From Gonocerus acuteangulatus (lineage: Eukaryota > Arthropoda > Insecta > Hemiptera > Coreidae), in assembly GCA_946811695.1 (NCBI GenBank), contig OX328123.1, positions 37,599,054 to 37,663,053 on the forward strand: 64,000 bases of DNA, read 5' to 3'. Position 1 is the stretch's first letter, and each line of letters opens with the position of its first letter. The notes beneath the pieces were generated by a model that searched no databases, had not been told where the DNA came from, and saw nothing but the letters and a program-made list of their open reading frames with translations. Positions 23,271 to 34,294 of this stretch are shown here, piece by piece. Made by a program: the position numbers and the translations under genes.

Positions 23271-23603
23271 GAATAGAAAAGCCGGCAGACGTAGGTTCAC
23301 AAAGCCGCCGCAAGGAGCGCTTTCTACCACTAGAGTGACTGTATCCTGTTCCTGCGTTAGATCAAAATACGATAATATGAGGATTTTTGTATTTATTACG
23401 TAGTGTAGTAGGTACCATGTGTAAACATATCTCTGGATGCAAATTAATAATTGATTAGTTACTCATTACAAAATGAGAACTATTCACGTTTTTTTTTTAT
23501 TTATGTAGGATATTTTAAGAAAATTGTTCTGGAAAGCAGTCTACACTACCCAAAATACTAAGGAAAGTGCTTAGTTATGCAGCTCCTGCGTGACGGACTT
23601 TCA

Positions 23604-23699
23604 TTTATCAGAGAACAAAATTGAAGAAAAAAAATTTCACAGTGGGATAGAATTTAATGTAAGAACAAACCTCAACGAGATCACCGGACAGAAGGACCC
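23604..23699 (+). repeat. 96-bp direct repeat, right copy
   Basis: Partner of 20065-20160; see that entry. Confidence 0.85.
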
Positions 23700-24239
23700 T
23701 TTTTCAAATTACTGAAGCACTCATATCTTCGCTTTAACTGAATACTCTGTTATAATTTAATTTAATAATCAATTATTATTAATCAATTCAATGTAAATAA
23801 TTTAGGAATAGTCATTAGTAAAGTAAGCATGTAATGTGAGCGAGAAAATCAATCAAGTTTTCTGTGTAGAGATTTTAGTGTCTCACTCCGTAGTATTTAT
23901 TTCCATATATACTTTAGGTTTGTTAAATTTGTCAAAATATTTTGTATTTTATATGAGTTGGAATTTGTTTGTAATATACTTGCTGTTGTCGGAAGTATTT
24001 CTTTCATGTTTTGTGATATGTTACTGTTGTCTGATTATGGTATTTGTCAGTAAGTGTTTAACAGTAAGTTAATAAGATATAACTTCTTCTCGTGTATTAC
24101 AGCTGCTGCTTGAAGACCTTTCTTGAACCGTTTCCTTGCTCTCCCTTAATATGTTTTTTCTCGTGCTGAACAAGGTCTCTTGCTACATTCAATTACTCTT
24201 TTTTGGTCTGCAGCCTGTAAGTTTTGTTATGTCAATTTG
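23700..24239. other. Unassigned AT-rich sequence
   Basis: A hydrophobic open frame at 23836-24072 reflects T-rich composition; no signal for a real gene. Confidence 0.4.
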
Positions 24240-24510
24240 TCAATGTCCAATTTTTCCTTACTTCCTGCAAGCTGTGCTTGTACGTTTACGTTGGTACTAG
24301 TTCCGATGTCTTCCTGTCCTGGTAGCCAATAGCGAGTGTCTTCTTCAGCAAGGAAATATTATTGAGTATCTTTCTTATTAAAGGATAAGAATTGTAGATG
24401 TCCTGTAATGTAAGCAGTGCACTCAGTGAGTCAATACATATTTAAATGCTTTTGTGATCAGTATGTTGATCAGTGCAAGTATTACAACATGCAGTTCAGC
24501 TGAGTAGGAG
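24240..24510 (-). pseudogene. LINE RNase H fragment (I/Jockey-like)
   Basis: Reading the minus strand gives SAELHVVILAL near 24507, then IDSLSALLTLQDIYNSYPL (24433-24375), matching the RNase H motifs TAEL..I..AL and TDSLSAL..I that end the ORF2 of I- and some Jockey-group LINEs. The two parts are in different frames and followed by stops, so it is a relic. No attached RT seen. A second RNase H relic of similar type lies at 57.1-57.5 kb on the other strand. Confidence 0.6.
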
Positions 24511-24578
24511 CTTGTTATGTTATCATTTAAAGTCCATTTTTGAATTCAAGGATACTTCGAAATACTGTCAACATTTCT

Positions 24579-25050
24579 CATGGGCGTATATTAGGGGGGG
24601 GCTGAGGGGTAAGTTTTGGTGATGACATTTCGTCGATACAAGTGCAAAGTATCGAATGTGAAAAAACGCATTTTTTATTTTAAATCTATACTGATTTTTG
24701 TTGGACTGATATACGTTGTTGCAAACTTTCGAAAATTTGAGAACAATAATTATCAATTACAGAAAATCAAACTAACGAATGTGCATTAAGTCTAATTAAA
24801 ATATATCATAAGATAAAATATATATAAAGTCATCTATAAGGCACCATATCGCTTTTCACATTCGATACTTTGCATTTGTATCGACGATTTCATGTAAAAA
24901 AAGCTTATAATAACGAAAAGTGTCTTCTAGATTTAACCTGGTCTAATAGGCGTCTGGAGGATCTTAAGCTCTTCATTTTACACTAAAATATTCAAAATTT
25001 TCCCTACAACTCAAATGCGTAGGTGCTCCCAGCCCCCCCCCCCCAGAATT
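24579..25050. mobile_element. hAT-type MITE, right end eroded
   Basis: Left end CATGGGCGTATATTAGG with G-run; right side reaches AGCCCCCCCCCCCC (25030-25044) but the closing TATACGCCCATG is missing. Inside, an inverted repeat pairs 24630-24662 with 24854-24888 (CGTCGATACAAGTGCAAAG / CTTTGCATTTGTATCGACG). Confidence 0.75.
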
Positions 25051-26215
25051 TTTGTTCTAACATTAGCAATAGATGATTACTATTACTGTCAAACATTCTG
25101 TCTATCATTCTAACGAAATATTGACAGTGATAGGCTTAGCTGAACATTTAACCTAATGTTAAACATTTTTTTTTTTTTTTTTGTGTGGTACCTTAATTAC
25201 ATGAAAGCATTCAATTTCGATATAATCTACAGATAGAACCTTTATTATATATTGATATATCTGATATTGCATCGAGACTTCTTGTAATTTTCTGTAATAA
25301 GTAAACTATTGTTAATACAGGCGACTCTATTATAATAGTTCTTTAAGGTTTCAGCAGAAACGATTTAAAAACGTTCCCTTCGCGTTTCCCACGCTACTAT
25401 TATTAGAAGATCAATCACAATTGTTGATATTCCCCTTGCTATTTTTGTTTCTAGCGGTGTTACAAATTAAATTACCCCACGAATCGGTCCGTACTGAGGG
25501 CGGCGGTGACCACGCCATATTTCAGGTGCCTAATGGTTCGATGATTATTATTTTAATAAGGGTTGTGTGTAGAATAGTACACGTTCCAATATCCAGCTAT
25601 CAGATGGCGCGTCAGTCGGTTCGCGTGTCCACTTCTTCCTTCCCGCGTGACGCAATCCGTCCTCCTACTGGACTTACACCGCTTCCCAGAAGAAACAATC
25701 TCAATATGTATAATCTGTTTACTTGCCGATCACAACGGTTTTTTCATTAAAAACGTCTTTTATTGAAAATAATTGTAGTCATATACACAAAGAACCATAC
25801 CAAAATGTGCATGTATTATGTTTTTGGTTTAAATTAAAATTTTGTTGTATGATATGTAGTATATTTATTGTAGGCTTAGATTAGTATTTTATATCATTAC
25901 ACACAATGTTTGGGATGGTAAAGAAAAGAGTGGAATGGCTGTGTAAATGTAAGATTTTTAATAATAAAATTAATGTAAAACTGGGATAATTCAACAATAA
26001 CTTATACAATAATAATTTCAAGGTTAAATGTTTGGTTGTTGGGAATTATGTCAGGATGACGAGGCCAAGAACATTGTGTGTAAAAAAGAGGCTACTGGTT
26101 TTAAGGTAATATAAGTTTTTAAATTATAATATATAAATAGTAACTTAGGGTAGTTAAATTAATATAAATGATGACATACCATGGTTTAATAAGTTAACAC
26201 TCCTTTTATTTTTCT
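25051..26215. other. Unassigned sequence
   Basis: 25470-25700 is less AT-rich and open on the + strand (25421-25750), but the peptide has no motif I recognise. Possibly unique host sequence. T-run at 25167-25182. Confidence 0.35.
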
Positions 26216-26310
26216 TGTAGTTATCTAAAGGCCGAAACGTTGTGTTTCAGGAGATTAAATAAATAAACGAAGACATTTTGGGTTTGAGGTGATGATCAAA
26301 AAAAGATATT
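26216..26310 (+). mobile_element. Penelope-like element 3' tail, ribozyme half lost
   Basis: AAAGGCCGAAACGTTGTG is the 3' half of the hammerhead (end of stem II, GAAACGTT); the CTGATGA half is missing. It is followed by ATTAAATAAATAAACGAAGA and a GGTTTGAGGTGATGATC end block. Confidence 0.5.
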
Positions 26311-26773
26311 TTAATTAAGCTTGACCTCATAGCATTTTTAATAAGCTCCAGAGAATCCACATTTAGTGGATAGAAATCGGCCGAGCGTCTGGAAAAATGG
26401 ATAGTTTGGAAATAAATCAGAGGCATTTTTTAAATAAATCATTCAACAGTGCAAGTTCTAACTTATTAGAAACATGTTTTCCCCAATTTTACTTGCTCTG
26501 ACCGCAGAAAGGAGGACGTTTTGGTTAAAGTTTCATATAACCATGTTCGAACATTTAAATAAAAATTAAACATAAATATTTATTGTGATATGTCCCCCCT
26601 ATTTCTGCAGCCCATTCTTTTACGTGAGCGTAACTTCCTGGGAATTTTTATCTTTATGCTTTAGCATTTTGCACCGACAACGTCAGAAATTATAATCCTC
26701 TACAAAGGTAATTTCCGTCATTACTCAATCATTTAACTTTCGGCCGATAAATTCGCATCTTTATGCGAAAAGG
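26311..26773. other. Unassigned AT-rich sequence
   Basis: No gene or clear repeat boundary. Confidence 0.4.
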
Positions 26774-26958
26774 TGGTTTTAGCGCTTTTCCTCCCTCCCA
26801 CAATAGGGAGTAAAACCGATTATGAGGTTGATCTTATGTCGAAAGTACCGACGGAAGTACAGAAAGTACCGTGTAAGTACGGAAGTACCGACTTAAACAT
26901 TTCAAGTTTCAGAACCCATAGATCTCAAAAATGGCTTAAATTGGTATATATGTATTTG

Positions 26959-26959
<1 letters not shown>

Positions 26960-27027
<68 letters not shown>
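26960..27027. repeat. (TA)n tract
   Basis: TA array of the family 1 copy. The YIYIYI open frames over it are not genes. Confidence 0.95.
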
Positions 27028-27031
<4 letters not shown>

Positions 27032-27279
27032 CTGTTCACTCTCTAGCTGGCTCAAAAATAAACAGATTTTAATGAAATTTGGGACAAAAATACTTTCAGA
27101 GTTTTCAAAGATCGAGTTCGTTAACCAGCAGAATGATTTTTGTGGCAAAATTCACAGGAAACAAAATGCTTACCTTCAGAGTAGCTCGTTGATGATTGGG
27201 CTCGCGAAGGTATATTTAGTCAGGGGTTCAGTCTTACTTCCAGAGAAATCATTGCACAACTTTGAAGCATACTTCTCCT

Positions 27280-27412
27280 TCTCCACATTGCCCTGATGAA
27301 GGCTTCAATTCTAAGCAGAAACCTTCGCAAAAATAAAACACATTCTTATAAAAAATGTAGTTTTATTAAGATACTAAGACCGAATCCTGACTAAATCTAA
27401 CTTCGTAAAGAT
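27280..27412 (+). mobile_element. Penelope-like terminus with damaged hammerhead
   Basis: CTGATGAAGGCTTCAATTCT.. keeps the first box (27293-27299) but stem II is mispaired and the end reads GAAACCTTC instead of GAAACGTC. The following ATAAAACACATTC..TGTAGTTTTATTAAG tail matches the termini at 3.2 and 54.7 kb. Confidence 0.65.
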
Positions 27413-27582
27413 TACGTTTTTGCGTTCATACGCTTGAACGTACATGTTTTTAGCGTGGTTCCTCCCTCCCATTATTGGGAGGAAGCCCGCTTAGAAGGTT
27501 GACCTCACGCAATCCGGAAGTCCCGACAAGAAAATTTTGCGTTTCAGAACCCCTAGAGACCGAAAATAACAGTGGTTCAAAT

Positions 27583-27633
<51 letters not shown>

Positions 27634-27638
<5 letters not shown>

Positions 27639-27969
27639 CAGTCCCGTAACAGGCCACGAGGGCCCTGAGGGGCAGATACAATAGAGGTATCTGATTCATG
27701 ACCATACGGCACACTAGGGAGATAGTGTGGTCAGTACTATGCTCCGGCCGCCTGATTTTCCCCTTGGCTGCTTTGACTGCTGGAGTCATTAGCACCCAAG
27801 GTTATTAAATTAATTAAAGGCTGAGTCGGCCTAGGGACGGTCAGGGAGGCCGAATTCCACCCATGAACGAAGACACTAGAAGAAAAAAATCTTTAGTGCT
27901 TGCTCGGGATTTGAACTCAGGTCCAGCTTATCAGTCAGTGGTTAGCTCTACCACTAAGCTAACCTCGCC

Positions 27970-27970
<1 letters not shown>
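27634..27970 (-). mobile_element. tRNA-derived SINE, family B, inside a (TA)n tract
   Basis: Minus strand begins GGGGCGAGGTTAGCTTAGTG with A box (TAGCTTAGTGG) and B box (GAGTTCAAATCC), followed by a longer, GC-richer body. TA repeats lie directly on both sides (to 27633 and from 27971). A diverged relative is at 60550-60745. Confidence 0.75.
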
Positions 27971-28014
<44 letters not shown>

Positions 28015-28359
28015 TATTTGTCTGTTCGCGGTCTAGCACAGCGAATAATGGTCCGATTTTGATTAAATTTGGTACAAAAATCTTTCGTCTAATTTGAAAG
28101 GTCAAGTTCGTTAACCAGCAGAATCCTCCCACCGGAACATGGTTCTTGGAGCGAAATTCGCACGAAAAAAATCGTTCCGCTTACTTCATATGATTGAAAG
28201 TACTCGTTTTATAGGCTTCTTGACCTAGGAAAACGAATGAAACCATTTTTAAGGCGATAGCTTTAACCGTTTTCGAGAAAATTGGAAAACTATTTGTTGA
28301 ATAACGTTTTTGGTTTGGGTACTTAGAATCATGGGATTCAGTTGAAAAATTTTCTGCAT

Positions 28360-29009
28360 TGACATGTTAGGAATTATCCACAAGGATTTTCTGAGGTATA
28401 AATTATTTCCATATATACATTATTTATTGACGGGGCAGTACATAGGGGATGTAGGTGTGTATGTAGATAGGTATATGCATGTAGATAGGTAGGTAAAAAA
28501 GGGTATATAATAATGTAAAATTTATATAGAGTTATTGGATATGTATATTAAGATAAGTAAAATGGACATGAACAATTTTTAATATATGGGATTAGAGATA
28601 AAATGTTATGATAGTGTAAATAGAAAATGGTGGAAAGTTGTGGCCACATGGTCTGGTGGAAATTTCAAATGTTTAAAAAAAAGTAAAAAAGTGTTATTTA
28701 TAGAAGATGGAAAAGCCTATAGTGTTAAAGTTTTAGATGTAATGTGATGACAAGCCCTTGTGAAAATAGGGTGATTATATGTGGATTAAGAAAGGAAGGT
28801 AATATATGTTAAAGATAGTTTTAGAGCATTTTTACATTGTAGGGATAAAAAAGGGGGTAATTTTTAATGTAATTTAAATACATGTAATTTATTTTTCTTC
28901 TAGTTAATGAGGATGGCCCTGAGGCCGAAACGTTTAAAATGAGGAATTGTAACTAGTTCATCAAATATATTTGGCTGAGGTTGAGGATCAATAAATAATG
29001 TATATATGG
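28360..29009 (+). mobile_element. Non-autonomous Penelope-like insert with 13-bp target duplication
   Basis: AAATTTTCTGCAT occurs at 28347-28359 and 29010-29022, a clean target duplication inside family 1 sequence. Near its ends a 26-bp perfect inverted repeat pairs 28405-28430 with 28988-29013. A deleted hammerhead (GGCCCTGAGGCCGAAACG at about 28915-28932, CTGA box joined straight to GAAACG) marks it as PLE-derived. No coding sequence. Confidence 0.65.
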
Positions 29010-29654
29010 AAATTTTCTGCATGTTTGAATTTCATCAAAACTAATATGTTGAAAATTTGGTTACGTTTGGTGTTAGGAGTAGGAGGAAGGGTTAGAATAA
29101 AATATTTTAATAACAGACAATGAAAGTTTTGGTAACTTTGTATACTTTCCTTAATATCCCGAAAATGGTTGAGAATCTTGGTAAGTTGAAGGTTACCACT
29201 CGAAAGCTTACTAAATGCTCTACAAAAAAGGTTCTGAAGAAAGTTTTGATTAGGCGATGTCAATCGGAGAAATAAGTGCTTATAACTTTAAAGTAATTGA
29301 TTTCGTTTATTCGAACGGTTCTTTTTGTCTGTTTTTATTCCTGGTTATTTTATAATTGCTTATAGATGGATAATGTATTTGACAATAAAACAGGTTAAGT
29401 AAAATAAGAAAAAGAATTTATTGTTAGAAAAATAGCTTTCCAAGAGAGAGATTCAAAGACCTTGACTATATTCAACTGCCTCTATGCGGGAGCCTTTCTG
29501 GGGTTGGCCGACCCATACAGGTAAGATCATAAATCAAGACCTTTCAAGAAAGGTGGAATCATAATAATAACTTTTTCTATTATAATCTTTCCAAATGAGA
29601 CTACGGATAAGAACGGAACCGCGCTAAGATGATGCAGTTCCTGCGAGTCGGACT

Positions 29655-30340
29655 TCTTTTTGTAGAATTAAAACGAAAGAAACCATTTTTAAGGCGATAT
29701 CTTTCATCGTTTTGAGAAAAGTGGTTAAAACTATTTTTCCTTACTAATTTTTAGTTAGGGGGCACAGAAAAAGTATGGATAAATTAAAAAAAATTCTAGA
29801 TGTTTGACTTTCATACAACCTAAGATATTATTTTGGTTAAGTTTTAGGAAAAAAAATATTTTATTACGAGACATGAGCAATTTTGGGTTTTTCGTATATT
29901 TTCTTAAATATTTCGAAAAGTCTGGGAAATCGTGAGAGGTGGACGGTAACTATAAAGCTTACTAAATGTTCTACAAAAACGGTTCTAAAGATATTTTCGA
30001 TGGGACGATCTTATGGGAGAAATAAGGGCTAAAAACCTCTTAGTGTTGTTTTTTGCTTTAAACGGTTTTTTACGTTTGTTTTCTCAGTGTTTTATAGCTT
30101 GTTTTTTTTTTTAATAATTGATTATAGCAGTAAAATTAATTTGCTAGTAAAAAGTATACTTAAAATAAGTACGAAATTTTGGTTGTTTGTAATAGAGCTT
30201 TCCGAGCCCAAAACGAAGAGGCTGCCGAAGTAATTTGCGCTACCTACTGTAAGTTTTCAGTACGAAATTATCCCAAAATCTTACCTTTCTTCTAAATTTC
30301 ATGAGAGTAGGTGGTTAATGCTTTAATAAAATATTAAGTA
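29655..30340 (+). mobile_element. Family 1 core fragment, diverged
   Basis: Repeats the same core words as copy B in the same order (ATTTTTAAGGCGATATCTTT, ..TTTTATTACGAGACATG.., ..CTACAAAAACGGTTCTAAAG..) but without recognisable termini. Directly follows copy B. Confidence 0.5.
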
Positions 30341-30355
30341 CACTTGAGGTATTCC

Positions 30356-30545
30356 GTAGTCTAGTGGTTAGCGCCTTGGATTCATAAGCGGGAGATGGTG
30401 GGTTCGATCCCCACCGGCTGTAGGAATTTTCTCATCTCAGGGCTCGTTGAGAAAATTACTCGCTGCACCCTGGATGTCGGCGCTAATGGCCCAGATTTGT
30501 CGATGCGCCGTTAAAAAAAAATTAATTACACTTATTCCAAGCTAT
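30356..30545 (+). mobile_element. tRNA-derived SINE, family A
   Basis: A box TAGTCTAGTGG, CAT at the anticodon position (GATTCATAAGC), B box GGTTCGATCCC, family body, short A tail (AAAAAAAAATTAATT). Plus-strand copy, older than those at 2.6 and 63.1 kb judging from tail and mismatches. Confidence 0.85.
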
Positions 30546-31831
30546 CAAAATGAGACCAGGGATGGTTAAGTTAGCTCAGTCCCAAAAACTGTTTTGTGTC
30601 TTAAAATTAAATGTTTATCAGATCAGTCATAAAAAAAAAGCCTGGTCCATTGGGAATTTCGTAGTTGCTAAAGAGTTGTTCGAGAGATACTTGAGGTAGC
30701 TGCGAAACCTTTAATTTCCGTAAATCAAATTTAATAAAGCGCAGGAGTTGACTATCTGAGTTTAGTCCCGAATTTGTATGCAAGTTTAAAATATTGGGGA
30801 TCGACAGCGAGTTTTAAACACCCTGTGTATGATATATGTCTGCCATTTAATAAAAAAAATGTATGGACTGCATTTAAATATACATTTTAAATGTTATAGT
30901 TGCCTATAGGAAGGTTTGTTGGTAATGCTCGTTGAAATTACGGTGTGATGGGGTGGCGATATCATGCAGCACACCACGCCTCATAGCGTGCTTGTCCTTA
31001 CCGCACTCAAAACACTCATTTAGTTCCCTATCTGATATTAATAAACAATACATTTGCTTCAGCTCTGCTGGCTTCTTACGTAGATTCAGTTTGCATCCAA
31101 TGATAACATCCAGGGTTATACTTGAAAATAAAAAAAAAACAGAAAAGCGTATCTTAATATTTTTTTTTTTTTAAACGCAATGTAATTGAATGGTTTATTT
31201 AATTGGGTATTATGTTAGAAATGGGGCACGTCCAACATTGTACGCAAATAATTTTATAAATTAATGTAGAGAATTGTTCTTTTTGAAAGTTACTTTTAAA
31301 CAATATAGAATAGTTCTGGATTTAATATAATTGTCGTGGTCAAGCAAGGTTTTGTTTTGCTCAGAAGCCTTTGTGCATTGATCTTGGCATTCACGTTGAC
31401 AGAGACTTTCATGTAAGATGTCTGAAAATTCATACTGACAGAGAAATTTTTCTATGATGTCTCTGGAGATTCACCTTAACATTCAAGAAGAGGTAGTTTC
31501 ATCTTCCTGTTCACATTGAGTGATACTTTCTTTTAAAATGCCTCTTGACATTTTCTTTGCTTCTCATCTACCTTAATTGGCATTTATGGAACTGTATTTG
31601 TTTTGTAATATACTTGAGTACAGTTCTAACATCCGAAAGTATCAATTCCAAATTGTAAATGACACGAACATCATAATCTCTTGATACACCTCCGAGGACT
31701 ACGATACCTTCAATAGTTGAAAATACTTAAAAGCGATTACTTATATGAAGTCAATAAACGTCGTTCTTTTTTTTTGCGTTCATTACTTTGTATAGGTTTC
31801 TAAAACACCATATGAATATAAATACTTATTT
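30546..31831. other. Unassigned sequence
   Basis: 31320-31560 contains loosely repeated CATTCACGTTGAC/CATACTGACAG-like segments about 55-60 bases apart, too diverged to call an array. A short + frame at 30932-31174 has no motif. Confidence 0.35.
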
Positions 31832-32777
31832 TTAGCACTTTCCTCCGAAGGAAAGTAGCTATTGAGGTTGCACTCATGACGGAGTCATAATATTTGTTAT
31901 ATTTTAACGAAACTCGGTATTTGTTGTGGTCAACCGAAGAAAAATATTTGTTGTAAAAATAAGCTAAATCGGTTGACTAAAGGGGGGGGGGTTACTCCGG
32001 ACAGAGATTACTAATTTCCTTATTTCGGTCGTAATTTCTGTTGTATTGTTACGAAACTCTGTATTCGTCCAGGCTATCTAATAAGAAAGAAGTGTTGTGA
32101 AAATAAACTAAATAGGTCTATTGGAAGGGGGGGGGGGTGTTACTTTGTACTATGTTTGAATTGAATTCTCCCGCCAAACGTAGGTTCGCAAAACTCATCA
32201 AGATCAATACACGAATATTTTATGACCAGCATTTTCAATTATTAATTTTGTAATTAATTCCCTTCCAGAGTTTTGTGTATGCGGGGTATTACGCTACTTA
32301 CCTACTAAATACACAAAGATTCAGATTTTGATCTATTGATCTTGATGAGTTTCGCGAACCTACGTTTGGCGGAAGAATTCAATTCAAACATAGTACAAAG
32401 TAACCCCCCCCCTTCCAATAGACCGATTTAGTTCATTTTCACAACACTTCTTTCTTATTAGATAGCCAGGACGTTTAATGAGTTTCGTTACAATACAACA
32501 GAAATTATGACCGGTATAAGGAAATTAGTAATTTCTATCCGGAGTAAACCCCCCCCCCCTTCTAGTCAACCGATTTAGTTTATTTTTATAACAAATTTTT
32601 CTCTTTAGTCGACCACAACAAATACCGAATTTCGTTAAAATACAAACAAGTAACCCCCCCCCCCCTTTCACATGGACCGATTTTGTTGGTTAACGAACTC
32701 GTTCAATCGTTTGATGGAAGAATACTACATTCCAAGTTTCGTGGCGCAAAAACAAAAACTCTGGCCTGTATCGCGTT

Positions 32778-32858
<81 letters not shown>

Positions 32859-32985
32859 TTGAACGGGGGTCATTTTCGGTGTCTAGTAGGTAGGATCGAT
32901 AAAGATTCAAAGAAATTTTTCAAAAATTCCGCCATGAGTGCAACGTCTATAGCTACTTTCTTTCAGAGGAAAGTGCTAAAAATAG
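31832..32985. mobile_element. Family 2 element as a tail-to-tail inverted pair
   Basis: Left half (+) begins TTTTTAGCACTTTCCTCCGA at 31832; right half (-) ends ..CAGAGGAAAGTGCTAAAA at 32985. The arms meet at about 32210-32335, near the block CAAACGTAGGTTCGC (32173) and its inverse. The right arm has the (TA)n tract; the left arm has lost it. Two 143-bp-type units are visible in each arm. Neither half keeps its 3' hairpin. Confidence 0.7.
32779..32855. repeat. (TA)n(GA)n compound microsatellite
   Basis: TA array running into about 15 GA units. Confidence 0.95.
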
Positions 32986-32993
32986 TACTGAGA

Positions 32994-33100
32994 AGGATGA
33001 AAAAAGGTCGGAATTTACACTGTTGTTTTATTTGGCAATATCCCTGAAAACGTTTTGCCAAATAAAACAACAGTGGAAATATCAACCTTTTTTCATCCTG
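32994..33100. repeat. Hairpin with ~45-bp arms
   Basis: Arms 32994-33038 and 33055-33100 pair with few mismatches; the inner 25 bases (ending GTTTTATTTGGCAA / TTGCCAAATAAAAC) have one. The loop is 16 nt. Could be a small MITE remnant or a structured transcript. Confidence 0.75.
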
Positions 33101-34241
33101 ATTTATAATTTCCATCATCCAGCAATTCCAGCAAAAATAGTATCCGGTAACAGTACCTATTTGAAAGGAAAGACTGCAAGGAAAGTTTTATTTCGGGAAA
33201 AGAATTATTTTGATAAATAGCCATCCGAGAAGGGTTCATCAGAAAATCGACCAGGAATGTCGCATACATTTCCAGTATATTTACTTCCCGACAATAATTT
33301 ACGACTAGTGCAGAATCTTTTTTAGTGAGTTCTCACAGGTATGGATTTACTCCAATTGTTAACATGAGAGTCGAATCGCTTCAATGTACCCGGTATTGAC
33401 TCGAATAAAGTTATCAGCCATTGTTTACATCGGGAGTTTTATCTCTGTAAGGTAGGATGTAACAGAAACCGACTTGTGACGACTTAGAGCTAATTACGAA
33501 AGAGATGCTAGGCAAAGGAGTGTGGAGTAATTCGAGTTAGCAGGTGAGCCCTGATAAGGATTGTAGATAAGGAAGGTACACGGTTTGAGTTTTTGGGCCC
33601 GGCCCGGAGAGTAGGTAGGTATAGCGGTGTCAATTAGTGGATCGGGCTCACCGTGAAGATGTCTCGGTAGATAGCGCTGTCTGTCTGTCCGCTTCGCTTC
33701 AAACAAATGGTCAAACGGCTGCCTGGTCATTTAGCCTTCACGTCTCTCCGGTGGCGCTATCTCTGTGCATTCCATAGCTCTCTCTCAGCCCTCATACCTT
33801 CCTTCCCGATATCCTTCTCTCAACAACTTCCTCCATAATAATCTCTTAGGCAAATGATCAATAATCCTCTATTTAAAAGCAAAAATACTAACGATAACAG
33901 AGGACAGCTCCTTGGAGTAAGCTTGAAAATTGGCCTCTGTTGCTGTAATCGAACTAAATATCTGAAAAAAGAAAATAAAGATTCCAAAACTGCTCATGTC
34001 TGTTGATATAATTCTCTTTTTAATGCTGAATAAACATAACATCGCTGCGGTTGCAAGAGATCAGGAGCACTGGCTGCGGCAATGTACTAGAAGCTTTAAT
34101 TTCTTACCTTAAATTCTTGACAAAACAAACACCTAATACCCTCCATAGTTTCACTAAATGATATTACACGAGAAAACTCCGTCTAATGCAAAATTGCGGA
34201 ATCCGTACAGATTTAGTTATTAGTTCGTATTAGCAGAACTC

Positions 34242-34294
<53 letters not shown>

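Larger units (their letters stand above)
20161..23602 (+). mobile_element. HINE/Helentron-like element, family 2 (copy 1)
   Basis: 5' end TTTTAGCACTTTCCTCCGAA with hairpin CTTTCCT/AGGAAAG; 3' end GGAAAGTGCTTAGTTATGCA followed by the GCAGCTCCTGC hairpin and GACGGACTTT. The subterminal pair AGCACTTTCC / GGAAAGTGCT is the family 2 counterpart of AGCGCGGTTCC / GGAACCGCGCT in family 1. The core has a (TA)n tract, now split by a 1.7-kb foldback element, then ..GTTAACACGATAGCGG.. and seven ~143-bp tandem units. Non-coding. Confidence 0.65.
26774..27448 (+). mobile_element. HINE-like element, family 1, interrupted
   Basis: 5' end TTTTAGCGCTTTTCCTCCC with hairpin arm, shared upstream block, (TA)n tract (26960-27027), then the core words GTTCGTTAACCAGCAGAAT. 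A PLE relic interrupts it at about 27280-27412, after which the core text resumes (..GATTACGTTTTTGCGTTCAT..). It ends where the next family 1 copy starts, so the 3' half is missing. Confidence 0.6.
27449..29650 (+). mobile_element. HINE-like element, family 1 (copy B), doubly invaded
   Basis: 5' end TTTTTAGCGTGGTTCCTCCC; 3' end GGAACCGCGCTAAGATGATG, then GCAGTTCCTGC hairpin and GAGTCGGACTT. The (TA)n tract is split by a SINE (27634-27970) and the core by a PLE-like insert (28360-29009). Outside these inserts the order of blocks is the same as in copies A and C. Non-coding. Confidence 0.65.

Noticed and set aside
23836..24072. Hydrophobic 78-residue frame resembling a membrane protein
   Set aside because: T-rich composition alone gives hydrophobic residues; no start context or neighbours support it.
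25421..25750. 109-residue frame with a leader-like start
   Set aside because: No domain, no homologous copy in the window, and the leader is a T-rich stretch. Left as unassigned.
30932..31174. 80-residue frame ending in F-run
   Set aside because: Runs into a T-run; no motif.
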